64,000 nucleotides of DNA, from assembly GCF_003480915.1 (NCBI RefSeq), contig NZ_QUKD01000002.1:124001-188000 (forward strand). Direction: 5' to 3'. The position numbers were made by a program, and so were the translations under genes. Under the pieces are notes generated by a model that worked only from the letters and a program-made list of their open reading frames with translations, was not told the DNA's origin and did no database searches. Shown in pieces: positions 32,988 through 43,016 of the stretch; position 1 is the first letter of the stretch; each line of letters opens with the position of its first letter. This stretch comes from Parabacteroides sp. TM07-1AC (GTDB lineage: Bacteria; Bacteroidota; Bacteroidia; Bacteroidales; Tannerellaceae).

Positions 32988-34589
32988 ATGGAGAATCGAA
33001 TGAGAAAAATAATAACGTCGCTTATCGCGATCCTGGTAGTCACAAACCTGGAGGCACAACAACGTACTCCCAAACTTGTGGTTTGTATTACCGTCGATCA
33101 GTTAAGGGGCGATTATATCGAATATTTCTACAATACATTCGGTGAACGCGGTTTCAAACGGTTGATGAACGAGGGGTTGGTATATAACAATATCAAATTT
33201 GAATTCACAGATGTCAACCAAGCAAGTGCTTTTGCGACCTTGTTTACCGGAAGTAATCCTTGTTTCCACGGAGTGACCGGAGATAAGTTTTACGATTTCG
33301 ACAACGAAAAAGAAGTTTCCGTCCTATACGATAAAGACTATCTGGGAAATTATACGCGTGAAAACTATTCTCCCAAAAAGATGTTCAGCTCCACGATCGG
33401 AGATGAACTGAAAATCGCATCCAAAGGAAGAAGTGATGTCTATGCGATCGCTCCCGATGCAGAAAGTGCGATCCTTTCCGCAGGACATGCAGCCAACGGT
33501 GCATTCTGGATGGACGACATGAATGGGAAATGGGCAACAACCACCTATTATAAAGGTATCCCCTGGTATGTAGACCGCTATAACAATGGGGTCGAATCAT
33601 TGTCCGCCCGCCTGGATCAGATGGTATGGACACCGTCCCTCCCACTGGATAAATATAATGCATTTCCTTATGTGCTGGATGAAATTCCGTTCAAATATAC
33701 CTTTAACGAAAAGACAACGGATTGTTTTCCGAAGCTGAAAACAACACCTTTCATTAATAAGGAGATCAACCGACTGGCATTGCAGTTCCTGGAATACGGG
33801 GCATTCGGTACACGAAGTTGTCCGGACATGCTGGCGATTACTTATTATGCGGGTAATTACAAGGGTATCATGAGCAAGGATTATACCCGTGAAATTCAGG
33901 ATACCTATTACCAGCTGGATAAGGATATCGAGCAGTTGCTGGATGCCATCGACAAGAAAGTCGGTCTCGCCAACACATTGGTCGTATTTACCGGTTCCGG
34001 CTATTATACCAGTGAAGAGGAATATGCGGACGGATTACTGATTAATGGCGGTGAATTTCACCCGAAACGTTGCGTAGCATTGCTCAACATGTACCTGATG
34101 GCCATCTACGGTCAACAGAGCAGCTGGGTTAAAGGATTTTATAACAACCAGATATATCTGAACCGCAAGGCCATTGAAGATGCCAAACTCAGTTTGTCGG
34201 AGATTCAGAACAGATCCGCCGAGTTCCTGATGGAATTTAGCGGAGTTCAGCATGTAACAACCGATGATGCCCTGAGAACCGGTGCATGGAATGAAGGAAC
34301 CGTAAAATTCCGTCAGGGAACTCATCACTTGAAACGTGGTGACCTGATCATTGAATTACAACCGGGCTGGATCATCAACAACGACAATCCAAAAGAAAAA
34401 GTTAAAATAATTCGCAACAACGCAGTCATTACTCCGCTTGTATTTATTGGTAACGGTATCAAGCCGGAACATATTTACCGCGAAGTAAAAGCCACAGAGG
34501 TAGCCCCTACGGTAACCCATGTGCTGAGGATACGGCCACCTAATGCATCCCAAAGTTTGCCTCTTTGGGAGTTGACGACCAAAAAATAA
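32988..34589 (+). CDS. Alkaline-phosphatase-superfamily protein with lost active site
   Basis: Secreted 533-residue protein (signal MRKIITSLIAILVVTNLEAQ; the start may be 33000). The fold is that of PafA/nucleotide-pyrophosphatase enzymes: VVCITVDQLRGDY, GFKRLMNEGLVYNN, LFTGSNPCFHGVTGDKFYD, TYYQLDKDIEQLLDAIDKKVG and PLVFIGNGIKPEHIYREV line up well. Of the metal ligands only Asp37 remains. By alignment in mind, the nucleophile Thr is Gln78, the D-x-x-G-H pair is Asn290/Ile294, the TADHG pair is Ser337/Gly338, and the last His is Ile. It is therefore probably a binding or assembly protein rather than a phosphatase. It is cotranscribed with the DUF4105 gene. Confidence 0.8.
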   Translation: MENRMRKIITSLIAILVVTNLEAQQRTPKLVVCITVDQLRGDYIEYFYNTFGERGFKRLMNEGLVYNNIKFEFTDVNQASAFATLFTGSNPCFHGVTGDKFYDFDNEKEVSVLYDKDYLGNYTRENYSPKKMFSSTIGDELKIASKGRSDVYAIAPDAESAILSAGHAANGAFWMDDMNGKWATTTYYKGIPWYVDRYNNGVESLSARLDQMVWTPSLPLDKYNAFPYVLDEIPFKYTFNEKTTDCFPKLKTTPFINKEINRLALQFLEYGAFGTRSCPDMLAITYYAGNYKGIMSKDYTREIQDTYYQLDKDIEQLLDAIDKKVGLANTLVVFTGSGYYTSEEEYADGLLINGGEFHPKRCVALLNMYLMAIYGQQSSWVKGFYNNQIYLNRKAIEDAKLSLSEIQNRSAEFLMEFSGVQHVTTDDALRTGAWNEGTVKFRQGTHHLKRGDLIIELQPGWIINNDNPKEKVKIIRNNAVITPLVFIGNGIKPEHIYREVKATEVAPTVTHVLRIRPPNASQSLPLWELTTKK

Positions 34590-34660
34590 GACCCGGCCGG
34601 TCACAGGTATTGTTGTTAACCTCCCTCATAAAATAAACAAAGATTGACAGGTTTTTATTT

Positions 34661-34677
34661 TGGCACGAAGTTTGATA
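34661..34677 (+). promoter_or_regulatory. Possible sigma-54 promoter of secA
   Basis: TTGGCACGAAGTTTGAT fits the -24 element TGGCAC and the spacing to -12, but the -12 GC is GA. A weak housekeeping pair overlaps it (TTTG 34660-34663 and TATATCAT 34683-34690). Either would give a leader of 60-80 bases before the secA ATG. Confidence 0.35.
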
Positions 34678-34758
34678 GAAGTATATCATTCCGGTGATCA
34701 ATTAAATTCGATCGTCAACAAATAATCACTTTACGAAATAAATAAATTAATATATATC

Positions 34759-37700
34759 ATGGGATTTAATGAAATTATGACGAAGCTGTTCGGCAACAAG
34801 TCGCAGCGAGACCTGAAAGAGATTACTCCATACGTGGATAAGATCAAGGCCGTATATCCGTCAATCCAAAAGCTCTCGAATGATGAACTGAGAGCAAAAA
34901 CAGATGAAATCAAACAACGTATTCAGGATTATGTAGCTGCTGAACGGGCGCAGGTAGAAGAGCTTCGTAAAGGCATCGACGATAAAGAGCTGGAAGAACG
35001 TGAAGCCATCTGGGCAGAAGTAGATAAAATAGAAAAGGCGATCACCGACAAAATGGAGGTGGTCCTGGAAGAGTCTCTTCCGGAAGCATTCTCTATTATG
35101 AAAGAGACAGCCCGCCGCTTCACTGAAAACGAAGAAGTTGTAGTGACAGCTAATGACTTCGACCGTAATCTGGCAACCAAATATGATTTCGTTCGTATCG
35201 AAGACGATAAAGCCATCTTCCTGAATCACTGGAAAGCCGGTGGTAATGAAATTACCTGGGATATGGTACATTACGACGTTCAGTTGTTCGGTGGTGTCGT
35301 TCTGCATAAAGGTAAGATCGCCGAAATGGCAACCGGTGAAGGTAAAACTTTGGTCGCTACCCTGCCGGTATTCCTGAACGCCCTGACACGTAACGGTGTA
35401 CATGTTGTTACCGTGAACGACTACCTGTCAAAACGTGACTCGGAATGGATGGGACCGCTTTATATGTTCCACGGACTTTCCGTAGACTGTATCGACAAAC
35501 ACCAGCCGAACTCGGATGCCCGCCGCGCTGCTTATAACGCCGACATCACATTCGGTACAAACAACGAATTTGGTTTCGACTACCTGCGTGACAATATGGC
35601 GATCAGCCCGAGCGACCTGGTACAGCGCAAACACAATTATGCCATCGTCGATGAGGTCGACTCCGTATTGATCGATGATGCCCGTACGCCGTTGATCATC
35701 TCCGGTCCGATCCCCCGTGGTGAAGAACAGTTGTTCGAACAGTTCCGTCCGAACGTGGAAGTGGTGGTTAACGCACAGAAAGACCTGTGCTCTAAATTGC
35801 TGATCGAAGCCAAGAAAAAGATGGCCAGCAGCGATCCGAAAGAAGTAGAAGAAGGTTCAATCCAATTATATCGTTCATTCAAAGGATATCCGCGTAACAA
35901 AGCGCTGATCAAATTCCTGAGTGAGCAGGGAGTAAAAGCTCAGATGTTGAAGACAGAAGAATACTTCATGTCTGAAAACATGCGTCACATGCACGAAGCA
36001 ACCGATGAACTGTACTTCGTGATCGACGAAAAGAACAACAGCGTAGAGCTGTCGGATAAAGGTATCGACCTGTTGACCGGCCGTTCTGACGACCCTACAT
36101 TCTTCGTTCTGCCGGATATCACTTCCGAGCTGTCACAGCTGGAAAACTTCAAGGGCTCAGAAGAAGAAAAGCAGGCAAAGAAAGACGAGATCCTTGCCAA
36201 CTACTCTGTAAAAAGCGAACGCGTACATACTATCAACCAGTTGCTGAAAGCCTACACATTGTTTGAAAAAGACGATGAATACGTAGTGATGGACAACAAG
36301 GTGATGATCGTCGACGAACAGACCGGACGTATCATGGACGGCCGTCGTTACTCAGACGGTCTGCACCAAGCTATCGAAGCCAAGGAAGGTGTAAAGGTGG
36401 AAGCTGCCACACAGACATTCGCAACTATCACTCTCCAGAACTATTTCCGTATGTATCACAAGCTGTCGGGTATGACCGGTACAGCCGAAACGGAAGCAGG
36501 CGAGTTTTGGGACATCTATAAACTGGATGTAGTGGTGATCCCGACAAACCGTCCGATCGCCCGTAACGATATGAACGACCGTATCTACAAGACCAAGCGT
36601 GAAAAATACGCTGCTGTTATCGAAGAAATCAGCGCTTTGGTCGAAGCCGGACGTCCGGTACTGGTCGGTACGACTTCAGTCGAAATCTCCGAATTATTGA
36701 GCCGTATGCTTACCCTGCGTAAGATCAAACATAACGTATTGAATGCGAAGTTACACCAAAAAGAAGCTGAGATCGTAGCATTGGCAGGTCAAAGCGGAAC
36801 AGTGACTATCGCCACCAACATGGCGGGTCGTGGTACCGACATCAAGCTATCGGCTGAAGTTAAAGCTGCAGGCGGTTTGGCTATCATCGGTACGGAACGC
36901 CACGAGAGCCGTCGTGTAGACCGCCAGTTACGTGGTCGTGCAGGACGTCAGGGTGACCCGGGTTCTTCTGTATTCTATGTATCACTGGAAGATAACCTGA
37001 TGCGTCTGTTCGCCTCCGACAAGATTGCCGGGCTGATGGACAAACTGGGCTTCAAGGAAGGTGAAGTATTGGAACACAATATGCTGAGCAAATCAGTAGA
37101 ACGTGCACAGAAGAAGGTGGAAGAAAACAACTTCGGTATCCGTAAACGTTTGCTGGAATATGACGACGTGATGAACTCACAACGTAACGTGATCTACACC
37201 CGTCGCCGTCACGCCCTGATGGGAGAACGTATCGGTCTGGATGTATTGAACACAATCTACGATACATCTATCGCTATTGCCGATCAACACTCTGACGGAT
37301 TCGATTATGAAGGCTTCAAACTGGAACTGTTCAAGACGTTCGCTATGGAAAGTCCGTTCACAGAAGAAGAATTCAAGAACATGAAAGCAGCTCAACTGGG
37401 CGACAGACTGTTTGAGGAAGCATTGCAGTTGTTCAAACGCCGTATGGAACGCATGACTCAGGTAGCCAACCCGGTTATCAAACAGGTTTACGAACACCAG
37501 GGGGCTATGTACGAAAATATCATGATCCCTATCACGGACGGTAAACGTATGTATAACGTTTCATGTAATCTGAAAGAAGCATACGAAACAGAATGTAAAG
37601 CGATCACGAAAGCATTCCAGAAATCCATCGTACTGCATACGATCGACGAAGCATGGAAAGAACACCTGCGCGAAATGGACGAACTGCGTCATTCCGTTCA

Positions 37701-38145
37701 GAATGCAAGTTACGAAAACAAAGATCCATTGTTGATCTACAAGCTGGAATCATACAATCTGTTCAAATCGATGGTCGACACCATGAACCGTAAGACTGCT
37801 GCCGTATTGATGCGCGGACAGATTCCGGTACGCGAAGAACCGACCGAAGAAGAAAAGCAGGCTATGGCAGAACGCCAGGCAGCAGCACAGCAGGCTGCTC
37901 AACAAGCTGCCGCTGCAGAACGCCGTCGTATCGAAGTAAGACAGGCTGGTCCGGAAGAACGCCAGGACATGAGCCGTTACCGTACGGAGAAAACCGATAT
38001 CAGCGGAAACAATGATCCGGAAGAACGTGCTCCGCAGCAACCGCGCCAGGAACCGATTCGCGCCGAAAAACGCGTAGGCCGTAACGATCTTTGTCCTTGC
38101 GGAAGCGGCAAGAAATACAAGAACTGTCACGGACAAGGTTTATAA
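34759..38145 (+). CDS. secA: Preprotein translocase ATPase SecA
   Basis: Motor of Sec-dependent export, 1128 residues (E. coli SecA has 901). Walker [15 protein letters not shown], the DEAD-like box [20 protein letters not shown], the second RecA-like domain with [10 protein letters not shown] and [16 protein letters not shown], and the C-terminal zinc motif [14 protein letters not shown] are all present. The extra length comes from an N-terminal charged segment and insertions plus an Ala/Gln/Arg-rich linker near residues 1030-1100, which is usual for Bacteroidetes. It is transcribed alone and followed by a terminator. Confidence 0.98.
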   Translation: MGFNEIMTKLFGNKSQRDLKEITPYVDKIKAVYPSIQKLSNDELRAKTDEIKQRIQDYVAAERAQVEELRKGIDDKELEEREAIWAEVDKIEKAITDKMEVVLEESLPEAFSIMKETARRFTENEEVVVTANDFDRNLATKYDFVRIEDDKAIFLNHWKAGGNEITWDMVHYDVQLFGGVVLHKGKIAEMATGEGKTLVATLPVFLNALTRNGVHVVTVNDYLSKRDSEWMGPLYMFHGLSVDCIDKHQPNSDARRAAYNADITFGTNNEFGFDYLRDNMAISPSDLVQRKHNYAIVDEVDSVLIDDARTPLIISGPIPRGEEQLFEQFRPNVEVVVNAQKDLCSKLLIEAKKKMASSDPKEVEEGSIQLYRSFKGYPRNKALIKFLSEQGVKAQMLKTEEYFMSENMRHMHEATDELYFVIDEKNNSVELSDKGIDLLTGRSDDPTFFVLPDITSELSQLENFKGSEEEKQAKKDEILANYSVKSERVHTINQLLKAYTLFEKDDEYVVMDNKVMIVDEQTGRIMDGRRYSDGLHQAIEAKEGVKVEAATQTFATITLQNYFRMYHKLSGMTGTAETEAGEFWDIYKLDVVVIPTNRPIARNDMNDRIYKTKREKYAAVIEEISALVEAGRPVLVGTTSVEISELLSRMLTLRKIKHNVLNAKLHQKEAEIVALAGQSGTVTIATNMAGRGTDIKLSAEVKAAGGLAIIGTERHESRRVDRQLRGRAGRQGDPGSSVFYVSLEDNLMRLFASDKIAGLMDKLGFKEGEVLEHNMLSKSVERAQKKVEENNFGIRKRLLEYDDVMNSQRNVIYTRRRHALMGERIGLDVLNTIYDTSIAIADQHSDGFDYEGFKLELFKTFAMESPFTEEEFKNMKAAQLGDRLFEEALQLFKRRMERMTQVANPVIKQVYEHQGAMYENIMIPITDGKRMYNVSCNLKEAYETECKAITKAFQKSIVLHTIDEAWKEHLREMDELRHSVQNASYENKDPLLIYKLESYNLFKSMVDTMNRKTAAVLMRGQIPVREEPTEEEKQAMAERQAAAQQAAQQAAAAERRRIEVRQAGPEERQDMSRYRTEKTDISGNNDPEERAPQQPRQEPIRAEKRVGRNDLCPCGSGKKYKNCHGQGL

Positions 38146-38168
38146 AACCAGACAAGGTAACAGATAGA

Positions 38169-38202
38169 AAGGGTAGCTTACTGGTTAAGCTGCCCTTTTT
38201 TG
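38169..38202 (+). terminator. secA terminator
   Basis: AGGGTAGCTTA, loop CTGG, TTAAGCTGCCCTTTTTTG: a stem of about 11 pairs with one mismatch and six Ts. The 12-base word AACAGATAGAAA occurs just before it and again directly before the next ATG. Confidence 0.85.
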
Positions 38203-38231
38203 TATCTTTACCCCATCCAAACAGATAGAAA

Positions 38232-39392
38232 ATGAAAATAGTTATCGCCGTCGATTCTTTTAAAGGATGCCTCTCCTCCTCTTCCATCGCAAAGGCAGTG
38301 GAAGAAGGGATATTCAATACGTTGCCCGAATGTGAAGTGATCAAAGTTCCTATAGCCGATGGCGGTGAAGGGACCGTGGAAGCACTGGTAGATGCGACAC
38401 AGGGGAAAAAAATAACCCTGCCGGTGCACAACCCTTTAATGCAACCCATTCATACCGGTTACGGTATGACGGGAGACGGACGAACGGCCATCATTGAAAT
38501 GTCGGCTGCCAGCGGACTGAATCTGATTCCCTTGAAACCGGGAAATATCATGAATACGACGACTTATGGAACGGGAGAAATGATAGCCGATGCCATAAAG
38601 AGGGGCTGTCGCAACTTCATTATCGGTGTAGGCGGCAGTGCCACAAATGACGCAGGAACAGGGATGATGCAGGCTTTAGGTGTTCGCTTTACAGACGATA
38701 CGGGAAAAGAAGTGGAAAAAGGAGGAAAAAGTCTTTCTGCCATCCGCCATATCGACACACAAAATCAACTGCCGGAATTACAGGATTGTACATTTCATAT
38801 AGCAACCGACGTAACCAATCCTTTTTATGGTCCGCAGGGAGCAGCCTGCATATTCGGTCCGCAAAAAGGCGGAGATGAAGAACAAATCAAGATACTTGAC
38901 AGAGGGATGAAGCATCTTGCCGGACTTATCTTCGAAACAACAGGGAAAGATATTAGTTATCTCCCCGGATCAGGAGCCGGCGGCGGCATGGGAGGCGGAT
39001 GCGTTGCATTTCTGCAAGCCACTATATCTTCCGGTATCGAGCTTATCATGGACTATCTTCGTTTCGACGAACTTATACAGGGAGCCGATCTCCTGATTAC
39101 CGGCGAAGGGAGAATGGACCGGCAGACCTTATTCGGGAAAGTGCCGGTCGGTATTGCCCGCGCTGCAGCTTCACGGCATATTCCTGTCATTGCTATCACC
39201 GGACAAGTGGATACTACAGCAGACAAGGCATTGCGGGAAGCAGGTCTGTCTGCTATATTCCCTATACACCCTGCTCCTATTTCCCTGGAAAAGGCAATGC
39301 AGCCCGACTACGCCTACCGTAATATCCGCCGAACAGTAGAACAAATCTGTTATATGCTACATCTTTGCCACTATCCTTTTGTCAATAAGTAA
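38232..39392 (+). CDS. Glycerate kinase
   Basis: Cytosolic kinase of the GlxK/GarK family phosphorylating D-glycerate, 386 residues. The N-terminal KIVIAVDSFKGCLSSSSIAKAVEEGI, the Gly-rich ADGGEGTVEALV, IGVGGSATNDAGTGMMQALG, SGAGGGMGGGCVAF and LITGEGRMDRQTLFGKVPVGIA blocks are all typical. It stands between secA and ald, each apparently with its own expression signals. Base composition is like the other core genes. Confidence 0.93.
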   Translation: MKIVIAVDSFKGCLSSSSIAKAVEEGIFNTLPECEVIKVPIADGGEGTVEALVDATQGKKITLPVHNPLMQPIHTGYGMTGDGRTAIIEMSAASGLNLIPLKPGNIMNTTTYGTGEMIADAIKRGCRNFIIGVGGSATNDAGTGMMQALGVRFTDDTGKEVEKGGKSLSAIRHIDTQNQLPELQDCTFHIATDVTNPFYGPQGAACIFGPQKGGDEEQIKILDRGMKHLAGLIFETTGKDISYLPGSGAGGGMGGGCVAFLQATISSGIELIMDYLRFDELIQGADLLITGEGRMDRQTLFGKVPVGIARAAASRHIPVIAITGQVDTTADKALREAGLSAIFPIHPAPISLEKAMQPDYAYRNIRRTVEQICYMLHLCHYPFVNK

Positions 39393-39468
39393 TAAAAAGC
39401 ATTCATTTACAGCATAATGTCAGATTTATATGTATATTGCAGCATAATAACTATTAAAGACTAACATT

Positions 39469-40575
39469 ATGATCATCGGAATTCCCAAAGAAATCAAAAA
39501 CAATGAGAACCGTGTAGCGCTTACGCCTGCCGGAGCTAAAGAATTGGTGAAGAGAGGACACACCGTGTATGTACAACATACAGCCGGTGAAAACAGCGGT
39601 TTTCCTGATTCAGCCTATGTAGAAGCCGGAGCACAGATTCTCCCGTCGATAAGCGACGTTTACCAGATTGCTGAAATGATCGTTAAAGTAAAAGAGCCGA
39701 TTGCCGCTGAATACTCATTGGTACGAAAGGGGCAACTGGTCTTTACCTACTTCCATTTTGCCTCAGATGAAAAACTGACACTTGCCATGATGGACAGCGG
39801 CTCCATCTGCCTGGCTTATGAGACAGTGGAAAATCCGGACGGCACACTTCCGCTCCTGATCCCCATGAGTGAAGTAGCCGGACGCATGTCTATACAGGAA
39901 GGTGCCCGTTTCCTGGAGAAGCCCCAAGGTGGAAAAGGTATCCTCCTGGGGGGCGTACCGGGTGTAAAACCTGCCCGTGTATTGGTTTTAGGAGGCGGTA
40001 TAGTCGGACACAGTGCAGCATTGATGGCAGCCGGTCTCGGTGCTGACGTGACAATAGCCGATATTTCACTTCCTCGCCTGCGTTACCTGGAGCAGATCAT
40101 GCCTGCCAACGTAAAAACACTTTATTCTTCAACCCATAACATCGAGGCAGAGCTTCCATACACCGATCTTGTGATCGGTGCCGTTCTGATCCCCGGTGCC
40201 AAAGCACCTCATCTGATAACAAAGGATATGTTGCAACGAATGAAGCCGGGCAGTGTCCTGGTAGACGTTGCCATCGACCAGGGAGGTTGCTTCGAGACTT
40301 CGCATCCGACAACACATGCCGACCCGGTCTATACCGTCGACGGCATCGTTCACTATTGCGTAGCCAATATCCCGGGTGCCGTTCCTCAAACCTCCACATT
40401 GGCGCTAACCAACGCTACGCTGCCTTATGTACTGGAACTGACTGATAAAGGATGGAAAGAGGCATGCCAGGAAGACAAAAGCCTTTATCCCGGACTGAAT
40501 ATCATAGAAGGGAAAATCGTCTATCCGGCAGTAGCCGAAGCCTTCGGGTTGCCCTGCTATCCGGCAGTACTATGA
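39469..40575 (+). CDS. ald: Alanine dehydrogenase
   Basis: NAD-dependent enzyme converting alanine and pyruvate/ammonia, 368 residues. The N-terminal MIIGIPKEIKNNENRVALTPAGAKELVKRGH, VKVKEPIAAEYSLVRKGQLVFTYFHFA, the Rossmann motif VLVLGGGIVGHSAALMAAGLGADVT and VDVAIDQGGCFETSHPTTHADP (with the catalytic His/Asp region) identify Ald. Its last 19 bases overlap the 3' end of the convergent TPR-HTH gene, and the boundary is also where base composition changes sharply. Confidence 0.95.
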   Translation: MIIGIPKEIKNNENRVALTPAGAKELVKRGHTVYVQHTAGENSGFPDSAYVEAGAQILPSISDVYQIAEMIVKVKEPIAAEYSLVRKGQLVFTYFHFASDEKLTLAMMDSGSICLAYETVENPDGTLPLLIPMSEVAGRMSIQEGARFLEKPQGGKGILLGGVPGVKPARVLVLGGGIVGHSAALMAAGLGADVTIADISLPRLRYLEQIMPANVKTLYSSTHNIEAELPYTDLVIGAVLIPGAKAPHLITKDMLQRMKPGSVLVDVAIDQGGCFETSHPTTHADPVYTVDGIVHYCVANIPGAVPQTSTLALTNATLPYVLELTDKGWKEACQEDKSLYPGLNIIEGKIVYPAVAEAFGLPCYPAVL

Positions 40576-42752
40576 CCCTGGGCATCGCTTTTCTTTTCCC
40601 CTATCCCTCTTAAGAACTCTTCCAGCACCACCCCCGTATCCACCAGCCCCAACCGGCGGCGCATACGGGTGCGGGCTTTGTTTACACTGCCTTTGGTGAC
40701 ACTCAGCGCAAGGGCGATGTCGTCGTTGCACAGACCCAGGCGCAGCAACATCGCGATCAGTTCGTCGGTACGCGTCAGATCGGGACAACGCTGATGCAGG
40801 TCTGCCAGATAATTGGGATAGACCGCCATGAACGAACGGCGGAACTTCACCAGCTCCTCCGACTTCAACACCTTGCTTCCCAAGCTCTCACGCAACCTAC
40901 CCTCCTTACTGCGCAACTCGGCAGCCAAAGAAAGCCGTTCGTCGGCGACGTCTAGCAGATCCCCGGCGATGTCCGGCAGCCCGGCTTCTTCCTCACGCCC
41001 CCCGGTCGCCGGCAGCAGGGTGGTCGCTTCCTGCTGGTCGGTTGCCGGCTGCCGGTCGGCCGGTTCCTGCCACCCGGTTGTATCCTCCCGTTCCCGCAAA
41101 TCCTCCGCCAACCGCTCGTTACGCTCCTTCAAAACCCGCTGCTCGTCAAGCAAGCTGTTGATACGCAACAGATGCATATTCCCCTTCATCCGGTAATACC
41201 TCCGCGAAAGCAGGATATAAACCACCGCGCCCCCCGCAAGCAACGCCAGCAGCCCGATGATCGCCCGGGCCATCAGCCTGCCGTTCGCCAACACCTGTTC
41301 CTGCAGCTCCACCTCCGCCGCCAGCGCCCGGTTCTCCTGCTCCTTTCGCCCCGCCTCGTAACGGATATTCGCCCCGATAGCCGCCAGCCGGCTGCGTTCC
41401 GCCCACAAGCTGTCGCGCAAGGCGGCATACGCCGGATAAAAAGAGGCGAGCCGCCCCTCCATCCCCCTGCCGATATAGCCACGAACAAGCTGTTCGGCTA
41501 AGCGAACAGCTTCCGCAGGTCGACCTGCGGCCCTGAAATCGCGGTACGACCGCTCCAGGCAAGCCACCCCCTCAGCCGCCCGTCCCGGTGTCTGCAACAA
41601 CGCCCGACCGTAGAGCGCCAGCACCTCCGGCTTCCATTCCGGCTCCATCCGCACCGTATCCGCCAGCAACAGCCGGCATTCCTCCAGGCAGCGCCCCGCC
41701 GAATCGGGGTGCAACGCCATATAATACGCCATCCGATCGGCCCGCAAGCCGGGAAGCAACGTCGCATCGCCATCGGCAGGCAACACCCGTTGCGCTTCCG
41801 CCACCCACCGCAAGGCCGAGTCGGCACGCCCCGCCTCCAGGAAACAAGCCGCCCGCCGGCGGTACACCTCGTCGAGCAGCCAGCCGTCCTTCCGCACCGA
41901 TTCTGCGGCAGCCAGCCGGTTCGCCTCCAGCGCCTTGTCGTAAAGCCCCAGGGTCGCGTAAAGATCCGTCAGGTCGTTGTACGCATTCAGCAGGCAGTCG
42001 CCCGGCGTATCCGGGCGGGCGGTCATCCGGTCGACCGCCTCCTGTATCAGTTCCGATGCCCGTTCGAAATCGCCGTTCTTCCCATACAGCCGGCCCATCT
42101 GCGAGAGCACCTCCCAGTCGCCGTTGCCGCCCCGCCCCTGCCGGAAAATATCGACGGCGTGTTGCTGGAGGGCGATGGCGCGGGCCGTACTCAAGTCGCA
42201 ATACTCGATCGCCCATGCCATCGAATGCCATGCCCGTATGTCGCGCCGCGGGTCACTCGTATAAGGCAGCCGTTCGAACAGCCGCCCCAGACTGTCCACC
42301 CGGTCGATCCGCCCCTCTTCGACGTAAAACTTAGCCGTGACCGCCATCAGCTCCGGCTGCAGCGTGCGGGCATAAAACGGGTTCGCCGACGCCGCCAGGC
42401 TGTCGGTCAACCGCGAACCGCCCTCCAGCTTGTCCTGGAGCATCCGCGCATTATAATAGAATGTAGCCACCCACCCCGCAATATAAGCCAGCGAATCCGG
42501 ATCGCCCGGCACAGGGTCGGGCATGGCACGCAGGATGCGGGCATAGACGTTTTCGAGCGAATCGTATTGCTTCCGTTCCGCCAGCGGGACGTAAAGCCCG
42601 GTGTAATACCACATGCAGGAGTCGGGATCCGACTGCATCCATTCTTCGACGGACAACTGCCGGTCAGCCGTCTGCCGCCCGCACCCTCCGGCAACCGGCA
42701 GACAGGCAAGGAGTAAAAGAAAAGCGGCAAGCCGCATCGATAGATTTGTCAT
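40557..42752 (-). CDS. Membrane-spanning TPR regulator with C-terminal HTH
   Basis: Predicted signal-transducing transcription regulator of about 731 residues. From the ATG at 42752 it starts MTNLSMRLAAFLLLLACLPVAGGCG, a lipoprotein-like signal; starts at 42761 and 42737 are possible, and the open frame to 42893 is not convincing. The periplasmic part is built of TPR-like helices (about 60-490), one membrane helix follows (AIIGLLALLAGGAVVYILL), then a coiled coil and a C-terminal LuxR/sigma-like HTH (DELIAMLLRLGLCNDDIALALSVTKGSVNKARTRMRRRLGL). Such proteins are common in Bacteroidetes. It is divergent from the HU-Ig and GLUG genes, which it may control. It is markedly G+C-rich compared with ald and upstream genes. 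Confidence 0.85.
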   Translation of the reverse strand: MTNLSMRLAAFLLLLACLPVAGGCGRQTADRQLSVEEWMQSDPDSCMWYYTGLYVPLAERKQYDSLENVYARILRAMPDPVPGDPDSLAYIAGWVATFYYNARMLQDKLEGGSRLTDSLAASANPFYARTLQPELMAVTAKFYVEEGRIDRVDSLGRLFERLPYTSDPRRDIRAWHSMAWAIEYCDLSTARAIALQQHAVDIFRQGRGGNGDWEVLSQMGRLYGKNGDFERASELIQEAVDRMTARPDTPGDCLLNAYNDLTDLYATLGLYDKALEANRLAAAESVRKDGWLLDEVYRRRAACFLEAGRADSALRWVAEAQRVLPADGDATLLPGLRADRMAYYMALHPDSAGRCLEECRLLLADTVRMEPEWKPEVLALYGRALLQTPGRAAEGVACLERSYRDFRAAGRPAEAVRLAEQLVRGYIGRGMEGRLASFYPAYAALRDSLWAERSRLAAIGANIRYEAGRKEQENRALAAEVELQEQVLANGRLMARAIIGLLALLAGGAVVYILLSRRYYRMKGNMHLLRINSLLDEQRVLKERNERLAEDLREREDTTGWQEPADRQPATDQQEATTLLPATGGREEEAGLPDIAGDLLDVADERLSLAAELRSKEGRLRESLGSKVLKSEELVKFRRSFMAVYPNYLADLHQRCPDLTRTDELIAMLLRLGLCNDDIALALSVTKGSVNKARTRMRRRLGLVDTGVVLEEFLRGIGEKKSDAQGHSTAG

Positions 42753-42775
42753 ACCATACATCTCATTGGTTCGCG

Positions 42776-42783
42776 CAAATATA
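42776..42783 (-). promoter_or_regulatory. -7 box of the TPR-HTH regulator
   Basis: TATATTTG on the minus strand (plus CAAATATA) matches the consensus fully. It predicts a start near 42769, which rules out the longest reading frame and favours the start codons at 42752 or 42737. No good -33 box. Confidence 0.4.
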
Positions 42784-42924
42784 AAGCTTTCCGCAAAGAT
42801 AACCCGTGTTATTCCGTGCAAACGATCGCCGGCAAGTGCACAAACAGCATTAAACACAGGGTTTCCCTGCATTTGTCCCACGAATTGTCCCACGCCCTTT
42901 CGCGGCTGTTCCCCCGTTTAATGA

Positions 42925-42932
42925 TACATTTG
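42925..42932 (+). promoter_or_regulatory. -7 box of the HU-Ig gene
   Basis: TACATTTG is a perfect -7 match, about 85 bases before the ATG at 43017; no clean TTTG lies at the expected -33 distance. The leader between them is G+C-rich. Confidence 0.4.
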
Positions 42933-43016
42933 CCACGGTTCCGCTGAGAGCCGCAGCCTGTCCCGCAGGCCACCTCTCACCCCGGCTGACAGTATTAACA
43001 TTAAACTATAAGTATC

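Noticed and set aside
39400..39455. Direct repeat CAGCATAAT upstream of ald as an operator
   Set aside because: Nine bases in A/T-rich DNA, two copies only; too weak to call.
41588..42334. 248-codon plus-strand reading frame, and longer ones at 41709-42716
   Set aside because: They lie antisense to the TPR-HTH regulator in G+C-rich DNA, where stop codons are rare. The products are Pro/Arg/Ala-rich without any family pattern.
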